64,000 bases of DNA, taken from contig SVNW01000003.1 in assembly GCA_015066745.1 (NCBI GenBank), positions 29,158-93,157 on the forward strand, in the 5' to 3' direction. Position 1 is the stretch's first letter, and each line of letters opens with the position of its first letter. The position numbers and the translations under genes are program-made. Origin of the DNA: Ruminococcus sp. (GTDB taxonomy: Bacteria > Bacillota > Clostridia > Oscillospirales > Ruminococcaceae). Below, piece after piece: positions 18,647 through 27,422 of the stretch. The notes below the pieces were generated by a model that ran no database searches, was not told the DNA's origin, and saw nothing but the letters and a program-made list of their open reading frames with translations.

Positions 18647-19690
18647 TTATAAAGTATCTATTGTTGTACCGGGGTAATAGTGCATAAGAATTTCTTTATA
18701 TGTTTTACCCGACTGAGCCATAGCATTTGCACCGTACTGGCTCATTCCGACACCATGTCCGTAACCTCTGGTGGTTATTTTGAATCCGTAGTCAGAAGAG
18801 TATGATATGTCAAAGTTTGCTGAACGTAAAGAAAGTATGGTACGAAGCTGTGTTCCGTTTATGGTTTTATTTCCGGCCTTCATACTCATAACAGTGCCTG
18901 ATTTGCTTTTTTCATTTATTTTAAACCACTGATCACAATCTTTTTCAAATGATATATCACTGTATTCGGAAGTCAGTCTGGCTGATATCTCTTCCGCAGT
19001 AAAGACATATTCTTCAGTATATTTCGGAGCTGAGGTGTCAGTTGGACTTTCTGCAGGTATAAGATATTCAACAGGATTTCCCCATATATTTTCAGCGCTT
19101 TCAGTGATGCCCGATGACATTGAGTGAAAAGCTGCAATGATCGGGGTATCGTTGTATGTTAGTATTTCATTGATTACCTCATCAACGGCTTCCGACACTT
19201 TAGTGTAGTATTCATCGTATTTGTCGCCGTAATATTTTTTTATCTCGTCACTGTTGAAGTACGCCTGATATTTTGAACTGTCATTTGAAAAATCAGCTCC
19301 CAGAAGTTCCGGATCAGGTGCATTGCGTTCGGCGACAGACTGGCGTACAGCATATGTGTGTGCAGCTATTGCCTGTGCTTTGAGGGCTTCTTTATGAAAA
19401 GAGGCAGGCATTTCAGCACAGACTGCGCCTATTATATAGTCACGTACACTTATGTTATAAACTTGTCCGTCATTGATATCAAGAACTGAAAAGTATTCAC
19501 GATCTGTAGAGGGTGATTTTGTTTTAAAAATATCAGCGGGTTGTTTTGATACTACAGAAACAACTTCAGAAGAAGAATCTGTTTTTTTTAAGGAATGATC
19601 CGGTGATGATTTGTCAATTGCAAGTGAGAGGGCTGGAACTGTCATAAGCAGTGCCGAAAAACAGGAAATGATACTTAACATATTTTTCAT
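18647..19690 (-). CDS. spoIID: SpoIID/LytB-family lytic transglycosylase
   Basis: Secreted or membrane-anchored peptidoglycan glycan-strand lyase. In spore formers SpoIID acts with SpoIIP during engulfment. 347 residues: N-terminal signal/anchor 1-25, low-complexity Ser-rich stretch, then the SpoIID domain with VRDYIIGAVCAEMPASFH (E93 aligns with the catalytic Glu), EALKAQAIAAHTYAVRQ, and the C-terminal GYGHGVGMSQYGANAMA signature. No SpoIIP/SpoIIQ/SpoIIM gene lies nearby, so the paralogue might serve vegetative wall remodelling. Good SD (GGAGAACACC) before the ATG. Confidence 0.85.
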   Translation of the reverse strand: MKNMLSIISCFSALLMTVPALSLAIDKSSPDHSLKKTDSSSEVVSVVSKQPADIFKTKSPSTDREYFSVLDINDGQVYNISVRDYIIGAVCAEMPASFHKEALKAQAIAAHTYAVRQSVAERNAPDPELLGADFSNDSSKYQAYFNSDEIKKYYGDKYDEYYTKVSEAVDEVINEILTYNDTPIIAAFHSMSSGITESAENIWGNPVEYLIPAESPTDTSAPKYTEEYVFTAEEISARLTSEYSDISFEKDCDQWFKINEKSKSGTVMSMKAGNKTINGTQLRTILSLRSANFDISYSSDYGFKITTRGYGHGVGMSQYGANAMAQSGKTYKEILMHYYPGTTIDTL

Positions 19691-19782
19691 GGTGTTCTCC
19701 TTTGGTTTTGTAGGTATAGGCCAAAAAAGGCAGGTTCATATTAGCTCAAAATATGAAATACATATAGGTTTTACCGTACATA

Positions 19783-19812
19783 TTGACATGTGAGTCAATA
19801 ATAGTGTATTAT
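19783..19812 (+). promoter_or_regulatory. Promoter of gltA
   Basis: TTGACA (19783-19788), 18-nt spacer, TATTAT (19807-19812), about 40 nt upstream of the citrate synthase start. Confidence 0.65.
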
Positions 19813-19852
19813 TATATATAGTTATAGTTTAATCGAAAGGATATGTTGTAAA

Positions 19853-21205
19853 ATGGATAATGTACAGTTTGCTCCTATAGAGAATTTATGCAATAAATTG
19901 AAAGATTATTCTTCAATAGAACCAAATTTATATGATAAATTTCATGTAAAGAGAGGTCTGAGAAAGTCAGACGGAACAGGTGTAATGGCGGGTATTACCA
20001 AGATTTGCAATGTTCACGGATATATAATCAATGAAAATGAAGTTGAACCGATACCGGGCGAACTCATTTACAGAGGATACAACATAAAGGATCTTGTTGA
20101 AAATGCAGATAAGGAAGACAGATACGGCTTTGAAGAAGTTGCGTATTTACTTCTTTTCGGAGATCTTCCTACAAAAAGCGAACTTAATGAATTCAATCAG
20201 GCAATAATAGGTGCGCGTGAACTTCCGGGAAATTTCGCTGAAGATATGATACTCAAAGCACCTTCCATAAATATTATGAATAAAATGGCTCGTTGTGTAC
20301 TTGCTCTTTATTCATATGATGATACAGGCGAAGATACATCACTTGCATCAGAAATGCGTAAAGCAGTAAGCCTTCTTGCAAAGCTTCCTGTAATAATGAC
20401 ACATGCATATCAGGTGCAACAGCGTCATTATTACAACAAAAGTATGATAATTCACCCGCTCAGAGCAAATGAAAGTACAGCGGAAAATATACTTTCCATG
20501 CTCAGAATAGACAGACAGTATACACCTCAGGAAGCACATCTTCTTGACACGCTTCTTATGCTTCACGCTGAACACGGTGGCGGTAACAACTCTACTTTTA
20601 CATGTCGTGTGCTTACATCTTCCGGTACAGATGCATATTCTGCATATTCAGCAGCTATAGGCTCACTTAAAGGACCGAGACATGGCGGTGCAAACAAGAA
20701 AGTAACCCAGATGATAGAAGATTTTAAAGCAAATATTAAAAACTGGGATAATGAAGGTCAGGTAGCCGATTATGTAAGAAAGACTATCAGAAAAGAAACA
20801 AATGACCATACAGGTCTTGTTTACGGAATGGGTCACGCTGTATATACACTTTCAGACCCAAGAGCTGTAATACTCAAAAAGAAGGCTTTTGAACTTGCAA
20901 AGGGTACTGAATTTGAAGCAGAGTTTAAGCTTCTTGAAAATATAGAACGTACAACACCTGAGATTTTCAAAGAACTCAAGGGTGACGGAAAAGTTATATG
21001 CGCAAATGTAGATATGTATTCCGGACTCGTATATAAGATGCTCGGTATACCTGAAGATCTTTACACACCGCTTTTTGCCGTTTCAAGAATTGCAGGCTGG
21101 GCTGCACACCGTATGGAAGAAATACTTACAGGCGGAAGAATAATAAGACCTGCATATAAGGCAGTAGCAAAGAAAAGAGAATATTTTGATATAGAAAACC
21201 GATAA
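19853..21205 (+). CDS. gltA: Citrate synthase
   Basis: Condenses oxaloacetate and acetyl-CoA to citrate, feeding the oxidative branch towards 2-oxoglutarate and glutamate. 450 residues, the longer clostridial type with an extended N-terminus. Active-site blocks: MLHAEHGGGNNSTFTCRV, GSLKGPRHGGANKKV, GMGHAVYTLSDPRA. Ends RRIIRPAYKAV..., as in close Firmicute homologues. A methylcitrate synthase cannot be excluded, but no prp genes are near. Single gene between its own promoter and a bidirectional terminator. Confidence 0.93.
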   Translation: MDNVQFAPIENLCNKLKDYSSIEPNLYDKFHVKRGLRKSDGTGVMAGITKICNVHGYIINENEVEPIPGELIYRGYNIKDLVENADKEDRYGFEEVAYLLLFGDLPTKSELNEFNQAIIGARELPGNFAEDMILKAPSINIMNKMARCVLALYSYDDTGEDTSLASEMRKAVSLLAKLPVIMTHAYQVQQRHYYNKSMIIHPLRANESTAENILSMLRIDRQYTPQEAHLLDTLLMLHAEHGGGNNSTFTCRVLTSSGTDAYSAYSAAIGSLKGPRHGGANKKVTQMIEDFKANIKNWDNEGQVADYVRKTIRKETNDHTGLVYGMGHAVYTLSDPRAVILKKKAFELAKGTEFEAEFKLLENIERTTPEIFKELKGDGKVICANVDMYSGLVYKMLGIPEDLYTPLFAVSRIAGWAAHRMEEILTGGRIIRPAYKAVAKKREYFDIENR

Positions 21206-21212
21206 AAAACAA

Positions 21213-21250
21213 AAAGTACATGACAAACGATTATGATTGTCATGTACTTT
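21213..21250. terminator. Bidirectional terminator gltA / SEC-C protein
   Basis: Perfect 14-bp stem AAAGTACATGACAA / TTGTCATGTACTTT between convergent genes, with A- and T-rich flanks on both strands. Confidence 0.85.
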
Positions 21251-21268
21251 ATTGATTTTTTTATCTTA

Positions 21269-22549
21269 TTATTTAAGACCGCAGCATTTTTTATACTTCT
21301 TACCGCTTCCACAAGGACATTCGCTGTTAGGAGCGATTTTGTTAGAAGTTATATGTTTTGATTTTTTAGAGAGTGCAGTATAAACCGGTGTAACAGGGTT
21401 GGACGGCTTTTGCGGAGTGCATACAGCCTTTTTGAAAAGTTCAAAATCAGCTTTGTTAAGATGCTGTTCAAATGTTTTGATAAGTTCCTTTGAAGGATTA
21501 CGTACATCAGAGTAAATAGACTGTCTTGCAAATATTCTGAGTTCGTCTTCATTTTTAGCGTTCATTATTCCTTCTAAAAATTCACTTACAAATGTCCACA
21601 GACAGTGGTATTTATTTTTGAAATCATTTGCAAGTGCATTTATCGGAGTTTTTCTTGCACTTTCAACAATATCCATTTTTGCACTGAAGATAAGGTACTT
21701 CATGAGATTTTCATCATATTCGCTTGTTTTGAAGTACGCATTTACAGCACGCATTGCATATACTGCGATGTTATTTACATCAGCATTATAAACGATCACT
21801 GACATTTCAAACTGTGCGCATGCTTTGCGGAAGTTATTATCATTTTTCAGTGTTGAACAAAGCTTGTACATTATAGCTATAAGTTCATTGAAGAGTGTAA
21901 GTGCGGAAAAACCGTTAGGAGTATCAGACATAAAGCTGATAACGTCTGCACAGAATGAAGGAGTTATGATATCAGGGTACTTTTCTGCGATAACATTGAG
22001 ATAGTCAGCAGTAATTTTGGTATCTTCGCCATTTACTCTTGAATCGTCAGCGCAGACAAAGATCATAGCGGTACACATAGCGAGAAGCTGAGTGTCGAGG
22101 TTCTTTTGTCTGAAGTCTGACATAAGATTTTCAAGTCTTTCAGTGAGTATCTTATGTTCCTTGTTTTCAAGAAAATAATCGCTTAGATCCTGAATTATTT
22201 CAGGATAAACAGCGTCGCTTTCAAGACATTCGTTAAACTTTGCAACAGCTTTTTTGTTCCATTTTCTTTCAAAATATGAATTTGCAAGCTGATGATGATA
22301 TTCTATGTCATCAGGATTTTTTTCAAGTGCATTTTCAAGTATTTTTATGGATTTTCCTGCGTTTCCGGAGTTTCTGTAGGCAGAAGCAAGTTTAAGTATA
22401 ACTTTTCTGGAATCCGGTGCCTCTGAATATGCTTTTTCGAGAATGGCTACAGAGTCTATGTATTTTCCGGTACTGGTAAGTTTATCGCTCTCATCGCACA
22501 TTTTTACTATATCTGATGATATATTTTCCGGTTGTGTATATCTGATCAT
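21269..22549 (-). CDS. TPR-repeat protein with C-terminal SEC-C zinc motif
   Basis: 426 residues, cytoplasmic. Residues about 10-130 contain tetratricopeptide-like helices (LEKAYSEAPDSRKVILKLASAYRNSG, then ENALEKNPDDIEYHHQLANSYFE). The middle is helical and unassigned. The last 20 residues are a SEC-C motif (CPCGSGKKYKKCC), a zinc-binding tail also found on SecA. SEC-C plus TPR proteins are common in Firmicutes, with a proposed but unproven link to secretion or protein quality control. Confidence 0.75.
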   Translation of the reverse strand: MIRYTQPENISSDIVKMCDESDKLTSTGKYIDSVAILEKAYSEAPDSRKVILKLASAYRNSGNAGKSIKILENALEKNPDDIEYHHQLANSYFERKWNKKAVAKFNECLESDAVYPEIIQDLSDYFLENKEHKILTERLENLMSDFRQKNLDTQLLAMCTAMIFVCADDSRVNGEDTKITADYLNVIAEKYPDIITPSFCADVISFMSDTPNGFSALTLFNELIAIMYKLCSTLKNDNNFRKACAQFEMSVIVYNADVNNIAVYAMRAVNAYFKTSEYDENLMKYLIFSAKMDIVESARKTPINALANDFKNKYHCLWTFVSEFLEGIMNAKNEDELRIFARQSIYSDVRNPSKELIKTFEQHLNKADFELFKKAVCTPQKPSNPVTPVYTALSKKSKHITSNKIAPNSECPCGSGKKYKKCCGLK

Positions 22550-22719
22550 TTTAGTTATCCTTTCGCTTATTGTTGTAAATCGGAAAATTTAAATAATAAA
22601 ATTATATTGATTTACATGCGTACACAGGCAGAATAGTACGCATAGGGTCAAAAAAGTCCTATGAATATTATATAACATAAAAAATATTATGTCAATCAGT
22701 TTTGATGGAGGAATAAGTA

Positions 22720-23547
22720 ATGAAAAAAACATTGTATATATCGGACCTTGACGGAACACTTCTTGACAGTAATGCGGAAGTATCAGAGTATACAGTCGGG
22801 AGATTAAATGAGTTTATAGGAAAAGGCGGTTATTTTAGCATAGCAACAGCAAGAACAGCGGCTACTGCAATGATAATAACAAAAGATATAAACATAAATG
22901 TACCTGTCGTTCTGATGAATGGCGTGTGTGTATTTGATACGGTGAAAAACGAATATGTAAAAAAAGAAGAGATAAGTGATGATATATTTTTAAATCTTGT
23001 AGATGTGCTCAGCAGATTTAAGCTGTCAGGATTTATGTTTACATTAAACGGAAATGAACTTGATACTTACTATGAAAATACAGATTCGCCTAATGCACGA
23101 AAATTTGTAGAGGAACGTGAAAGAAAATTCGGAAAGGTTTTCAAAAAAACAAGCTCCTTCTATGAATGCCGTGAAAAAAATGTGATCTATTATTCCGTTA
23201 CAGATAAGTTTGATGTGCTTTCGCCAGTTTATGATGCTTTAAAGCAGGTAGAAGGTCTGCACCTTGATTTTTATCGTGATGTGTATGCAACTGATTACTG
23301 GTATCTCGAAATAAGTTCATGTAAAGCGTCAAAGTATAATGCGGTTATGTTTATCCGTGAAAAATACGGTTTTGATGAGGTAGTAGGTTTCGGTGACAAT
23401 CTGAATGATATCCCTCTTTTTAATGCATGCGACAGGGCGTATGCTGTAGCAAATGCCAAGGAAGAAGTGAAAGAGGCGTCAGACGGGATTATTCTTTCAA
23501 ATCTTGAAGACGGTGTAGCTAAAAAAATATGCAGTGAGTGTTTTTGA
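22720..23547 (+). CDS. Cof-type HAD-IIB phosphatase
   Basis: 275 residues. Motif I is DLDGTLLDS with nucleophile D9 and D11. A C2-type cap occupies about 85-200. Motif IV is GFGDNLNDIPLF near residue 224. Family members dephosphorylate sugar phosphates or cofactors such as FMN or PLP; the substrate is not predictable. SD TGGAGGA precedes the ATG. Confidence 0.85.
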   Translation: MKKTLYISDLDGTLLDSNAEVSEYTVGRLNEFIGKGGYFSIATARTAATAMIITKDININVPVVLMNGVCVFDTVKNEYVKKEEISDDIFLNLVDVLSRFKLSGFMFTLNGNELDTYYENTDSPNARKFVEERERKFGKVFKKTSSFYECREKNVIYYSVTDKFDVLSPVYDALKQVEGLHLDFYRDVYATDYWYLEISSCKASKYNAVMFIREKYGFDEVVGFGDNLNDIPLFNACDRAYAVANAKEEVKEASDGIILSNLEDGVAKKICSECF

Positions 23548-23556
23548 AAAAAGGGT

Positions 23557-24270
23557 CTATGAAACTTGTTTTATACACTCAGTTGCCTGCCTTTTCTGCA
23601 TTCTGAGCCAGTTGATAAAACCGTATATATCATTTACAAGAAAGACAATAAAACAAACAATGACCGATATATATGATTTATCCTCATATGCCGCAAGCGA
23701 CCACAGTATTATGAGTATAATGTCATTTGACGCATAGGCAAGAGCAAAATACGGATTTCTTTTGTATGTAAGAAACATCGCTATAAAGCTTGTGGTAACA
23801 GATATTGTACTTGGGATTATATTTGCAGTATTAAAGGCATTTAATATGAAGTAAAAGGCGACAGTTACTGTCAAGGCGAGAATTAGCATAAAAGAAATTT
23901 CTTTTTTATTTACAGATTTGATTTTTACTTCGGAATGATTGTTGCCATAAGGGTTTTTTAGCCATGATATCAAAGCTATCAGAGCCATTGGCGCAGTCAT
24001 TCCGAGATAAGTTATCATTTCGCCGTAGTATCGAAACGACAGTGATATCATACCGTAAATGATACTGAAAATTATCATAAGTATCTGACCTGCAGGATTT
24101 CCTTTGGCGTTGAAGATAAGTGAAGTAACGCCGATAAGTGACGCTGTAAGTGTCAGATAGTTCTCTTTGTCAAATATGCAAAATGATGTGATAATGAAAA
24201 ATACTGACAAACACCAGAGCGTTATTTCAGTTTTAGAAAAATAGTTCCCGATTCTTTTTGAAACAGACAT
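23557..24270 (-). CDS. pnuC: PnuC-family nicotinamide riboside (or vitamin) transporter
   Basis: Membrane carrier importing nicotinamide riboside (or thiamine in PnuT relatives) by facilitated diffusion. From the ATG at 24270 it has 237 residues and about seven hydrophobic helices. I chose this start over one 39 nt upstream because GGAGG lies 8 nt before it and because the N-terminus then reads MSVSKRIGNYFSKTE. The pattern NAKGNPAGQILMIIFSIIYG and the C-terminal NDIILIILW...NDIYGFINW match the family. No nadR-like kinase lies alongside. A large palindromic element occupies its leader. Confidence 0.75.
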   Translation of the reverse strand: MSVSKRIGNYFSKTEITLWCLSVFFIITSFCIFDKENYLTLTASLIGVTSLIFNAKGNPAGQILMIIFSIIYGMISLSFRYYGEMITYLGMTAPMALIALISWLKNPYGNNHSEVKIKSVNKKEISFMLILALTVTVAFYFILNAFNTANIIPSTISVTTSFIAMFLTYKRNPYFALAYASNDIILIILWSLAAYEDKSYISVIVCFIVFLVNDIYGFINWLRMQKRQATECIKQVS

Positions 24271-24290
24271 AAAAATAACCTCCAAAAAAA

Positions 24291-24425
24291 TAAGCACTCG
24301 AATATACATCTTCTAAGGAAACGCTGATTTACTCATAAATCAGCGTGGGGGGACGGGGCGAAGCCCCGTAACTCTCCCGTTTAATCAGTGTTTCCTTACG
24401 ACCTGACGATGTATAAACGAATGCT
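24291..24425. repeat. ~135-nt imperfect palindromic element, MITE-like or structured leader
   Basis: Nested inverted repeats: outer TATACATC (24303-24310) / GATGTATA (24408-24415); TAAGGAAACGCTGATTTA (24314-24331) / 24381-24398 (16 of 18 paired); inner perfect 11-bp hairpin ACGCTGATTTA (24321-24331) / TAAATCAGCGT (24336-24346); and ACGGGGC-GAA-GCCCCGT (24353-24369). The left arm can pair with either the near or the far partner, so two folds compete. It is GC-rich compared with its surroundings. Confidence 0.7.
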
Positions 24426-24457
24426 TTTTGCATTCCTACCCGGTGGCAGTTTTGTTA

Positions 24458-24533
24458 TGGCGTCCCGAAGAGGACTCGAACCTCCGATCTACCGCTTAGG
24501 AGGCGGTTGCGTTATCCACTACGCTACCGGGAC
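24458..24533 (-). tRNA. tRNA-Arg(CCT)
   Basis: Minus-strand cloverleaf of 76 nt with encoded CCA: acceptor GTCCCGG/TCGGGAC, D-stem GCGT/ACGC, anticodon stem ACCGC/GCGGT with loop CTCCTAA (anticodon CCT, reads AGG), T-arm GGAGG-TTCGAGT-CCTCT, discriminator G, then CCA. Confidence 0.95.
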
Positions 24534-24626
24534 GCATTTTGCAACACTATAAATAGCGATTTGCAAAATTAATTATATCATATGTTATTAAAAAATACAA
24601 TAGTAAATTAAAAAATATTTCATTGT

Positions 24627-25580
24627 TTAATCCATATTTTGTAAAGTCAATGCAATGGCTTCTTCGGATATACCGGCTTTGCGCATAGATTCGATCATGC
24701 TCTGTTGTGTTTTTTTCTTAGTTTCGATTATGGCTTTTTCTTCAGCTTTTTTAGCCTCAAGTATGGCGTTTTTGGCTTTTTCTTCAGCTTCTTTTATGCC
24801 TTCCATGCGAGCATCTTCTATAAGTTCTTTAATAGCCTGACACATATTGACTCCTCCTTGTGAATTAGCCGGGATTTTAAATGATGTGAATGTTCTGAGA
24901 AATTCTAATGCAGATTTATCAAGGGTATTGAATCTGTCTTCGTTATTACGAATCATATCCATAAATTTTGTTTTGTCTTTTGAATATTTAACACACAAAA
25001 ATATTTCACGAAGATTGCTGTTGAACATATTGATTTCATTGTCGGACATTTTATGCGGGTCGATAAGATGTAAGTGATAGTTTGGAAGATATTTGAAAAA
25101 TTCTTTGTCTTTACAATCAATAAGTTCGTGAAGTGACAGTGGTTCGTTCCATGGTTCCTGACCAAAATTTATGACAATGGTTATGACCGGAATAAGTTTT
25201 TCATCTTTAGGAAGATCGGTAAAGAAATCGCTACCTTTAGATTTTTCTTTAACCTGCATGATATAGGAAAGCGAATCATACAGCATATTTCTTACAGGCA
25301 TAGCACGATTTACATAGCTTTGATTTTCAAAACCGGTCATAAAAACTATTCTATCGGTTTTACCTGATTTTTCAATTTTTTTAACAACATCTCTGTATCT
25401 TTCTTTACCAATAGGTTTTTTTGAATCAACAGAAATCATAATAGCTTGAGCGCTGTCAGCTTCATAAAGATTTTCGGGAAGAATTACTTTCTTACCGTTA
25501 TACAAATAGAAGTTTACTGCATCAGCAAAAAAAGTGTTGTTTTTCATGAGTTCTTTTGCAGCAATATCAATAGTTCCCAT
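24627..25580 (-). CDS. Rpn/YhgA-like PD-(D/E)XK family protein
   Basis: 317 residues. The N-terminus (DIAAKELMKNNTFFADAVNFYLYNGKKVILPENL) is typical of the putative transposase/recombination-promoting nuclease group. The centre has MPVRNMLYDSLSYIMQV and VITIVINFGQEPWNEPLSLHEL. The C-terminus is a Lys/Glu/Ala coiled coil (about 250-295) ending AGISEEAIALTLQ. A classical ExK is not obvious, so activity is uncertain. No inverted repeats suggest that it mobilises itself. SD GGAGAAC before the ATG. Isolated gene. Confidence 0.7.
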   Translation of the reverse strand: MGTIDIAAKELMKNNTFFADAVNFYLYNGKKVILPENLYEADSAQAIMISVDSKKPIGKERYRDVVKKIEKSGKTDRIVFMTGFENQSYVNRAMPVRNMLYDSLSYIMQVKEKSKGSDFFTDLPKDEKLIPVITIVINFGQEPWNEPLSLHELIDCKDKEFFKYLPNYHLHLIDPHKMSDNEINMFNSNLREIFLCVKYSKDKTKFMDMIRNNEDRFNTLDKSALEFLRTFTSFKIPANSQGGVNMCQAIKELIEDARMEGIKEAEEKAKNAILEAKKAEEKAIIETKKKTQQSMIESMRKAGISEEAIALTLQNMD

Positions 25581-25746
25581 TAATGTTCTCCTCTCTTATT
25601 ATAACATTGTTTCTAAGACTTAGCAACCGAGAATATTTTACCATATAATATAGAGCACGTAAATGCTTTTGCCCTAAAACGCAGAAAAATGCCCTGAAAT
25701 GTATGTAATTTCATAAAAATGGATTGCGAGTAAACCAAAAAAGTTA

Positions 25747-25775
25747 TTGTTTGTATCATAAAAATATGCTATAAT
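25747..25775 (+). promoter_or_regulatory. Promoter of the trmN6-rsmI operon
   Basis: TTGTTT (25747-25752), 17 nt, extended -10 TGCTATAAT (TATAAT 25770-25775). Transcription would start around 25782, which supports the ATG at 25823 over the one at 25784. Confidence 0.75.
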
Positions 25776-25822
25776 TATCTGGTGTGATGACAAATAAAAA
25801 TAAACAGAAAGGAAAATGGAAG

Positions 25823-26542
25823 ATGGATAAAGCCGGATATTCATTTGAAAAACTTTCGGAAAGCATATATGTATGTGCAAGTGAAGATCATCGTTTTGGG
25901 ACAGATGCATTTTTACTGACTGATTTTACAAATTATAAGAGAAATGACCTTGTTTGCGAATTGGGGACAGGGTGCGGAATAATTTCACTTATAATGTCAA
26001 GAGAAAATGCACCAAGACAGATATATGCTGTAGATATACAGGAAAATGCAATCGAACAGCTTAAACTTGGAATAGAAAAAAGCAACCTTACAAATATTGT
26101 TCCGGTATGCGCAGATCTTAAGGTTTTGTGGGACGAAGCACCGCTGGGAAAATGTTCTCTGGTTGTATGCAATCCGCCTTATAAAGCTGCCAATGCAGGA
26201 ATAGAGAGCGTCCTCACATCACAGCGTATTGCAAGACATGAGATATTATGTGATATAAATGATGTCTGCCGTGCGGCAAACAGACTGCTGAAGTTTGGCG
26301 GAAGGCTCTGTATGTGTAATCGTCCTGAAAGACTCGGAGACGTTATAGTGGCAATGAAAGCAAATGATATAGAGCCAAAAATGCTGAGATTTGTAAGCAA
26401 TACACCATCGCAGGCACCGTGGCTTTTCCTTATAGAAGGCAAGAAGGGTTCAAAGCCGTATATGAAAGTAGCTCCGCAGTTATATATGCAGGGTGAAAAC
26501 GGTTATTCGGACGAAGTAAAAAGAATATATAAGATAAACTGA
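25823..26542 (+). CDS. tRNA1(Val) (adenine37-N6)-methyltransferase family protein (TrmN6/YfiC-like)
   Basis: SAM-dependent N6-adenine methyltransferase, 239 residues from the ATG with SD AAAGGA. Motif I is VCELGTGCGIISLI and the catalytic motif IV is NPPY (VVCNPPYKAA). The N-terminus (EDHRFGTDAFLLTDF) is characteristic of the YfiC branch. It is followed after 21 nt by rsmI, the same order as yabB-yabC in other Firmicutes, which strengthens the assignment. The exact RNA target is by family only. Confidence 0.85.
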   Translation: MDKAGYSFEKLSESIYVCASEDHRFGTDAFLLTDFTNYKRNDLVCELGTGCGIISLIMSRENAPRQIYAVDIQENAIEQLKLGIEKSNLTNIVPVCADLKVLWDEAPLGKCSLVVCNPPYKAANAGIESVLTSQRIARHEILCDINDVCRAANRLLKFGGRLCMCNRPERLGDVIVAMKANDIEPKMLRFVSNTPSQAPWLFLIEGKKGSKPYMKVAPQLYMQGENGYSDEVKRIYKIN

Positions 26543-26563
26543 TATTTAGAAAGGGTTGGAATC

Positions 26564-27394
26564 ATGCCGGGAACGCTTTATGTACTGGGAACTCCTATAG
26601 GAAATATTTCCGATATAACGCTCAGAGCGCTTGATATACTAAGTGAAGTGGATTTCATAGCGGCTGAGGATACAAGAGTAACTTTGAAACTTCTCAATAA
26701 ATATGATATAAAAAAACAACTTGTAAGCTATCACGATCACAGTTCAAGACTTTGTGCTGACAATATAATCAACAGATTAATGGCAGGGGAAAGCTGTGCA
26801 GTAGTAACAGATGCAGGAATGCCATGTATTTCAGACCCGGGAGAAGGTCTGGTAAAGCTTTGTTATGAAAATGAGATACCTGTAAAAGTTGTTCCGGGGC
26901 CGAGTGCTGTAGTTTCTGCGCTTGCTATTTCCGGACTTGACACTTCCAGATTTTCTTTTGAAGGATTTTTGTCAGTGACCAAAAAACAGAGAAATGAACA
27001 TCTTGAACAGGTAAAGAACAATACAAACACCATGATATTTTACGAAGCACCGCATAAGCTTATGAATACGCTTGGCGATATGCTAAAGGTATTTGGTGAC
27101 AGAAAAATTTCGCTTTGTCGTGAACTTACGAAAGTATATGAAGAAGTGATACGCTGTACTATTTCCGAAGCGATATCATATTATGAAAACAAATCTCCGA
27201 AAGGTGAGTATGTACTCGTTATAGAAGGTGCAAAACCTGAGGAAAAACCGGAGTTCACAATAGAGCAAGCTGTTGATATTGTGTGCGACCTGATAGAAAA
27301 AGGTGAAAAGACTATAACTGCCTGCAAGACAGTTGCGACACAGACAGGGTATAAAAAAAGTGAGCTGTATCAGCTCGTAAATGAAAGAAAATAG
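26564..27394 (+). CDS. rsmI: 16S rRNA (cytidine1402-2'-O)-methyltransferase
   Basis: 2'-O-methylates C1402 in the ribosomal decoding centre. 276 residues of the tetrapyrrole-methylase fold. Motifs: TLYVLGTPIGNISDITLRAL, AAEDTRVTLKLLNKYDI, VTDAGMPCISDPGEGLV, VVPGPSAVVSALAISGL, and ISLCRELTKVYEE. It shares a promoter with the upstream methyltransferase gene. Its stop overlaps the start of a terminator. Confidence 0.95.
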   Translation: MPGTLYVLGTPIGNISDITLRALDILSEVDFIAAEDTRVTLKLLNKYDIKKQLVSYHDHSSRLCADNIINRLMAGESCAVVTDAGMPCISDPGEGLVKLCYENEIPVKVVPGPSAVVSALAISGLDTSRFSFEGFLSVTKKQRNEHLEQVKNNTNTMIFYEAPHKLMNTLGDMLKVFGDRKISLCRELTKVYEEVIRCTISEAISYYENKSPKGEYVLVIEGAKPEEKPEFTIEQAVDIVCDLIEKGEKTITACKTVATQTGYKKSELYQLVNERK

Positions 27395-27422
27395 GACAGG
27401 CGTTTTTTCGCCTGTCCTTTTT
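27393..27422. terminator. Terminator rsmI / htrA, likely bidirectional
   Basis: Perfect 10-bp stem AGGACAGGCG / CGCCTGTCCT with T6 loop and T5 tail, between convergent genes. Confidence 0.9.

Noticed and set aside
24271..24457. NAD+ or other riboswitch upstream of pnuC
   Set aside because: The leader is dominated by a symmetric palindrome, and I see no match to known pnuC-associated aptamer consensus sequences; kept only as a structured repeat.
24627..25580. Solitary Rpn-like gene as an active insertion sequence
   Set aside because: No terminal inverted repeats or target duplications around it; called only as a PD-(D/E)XK family protein.
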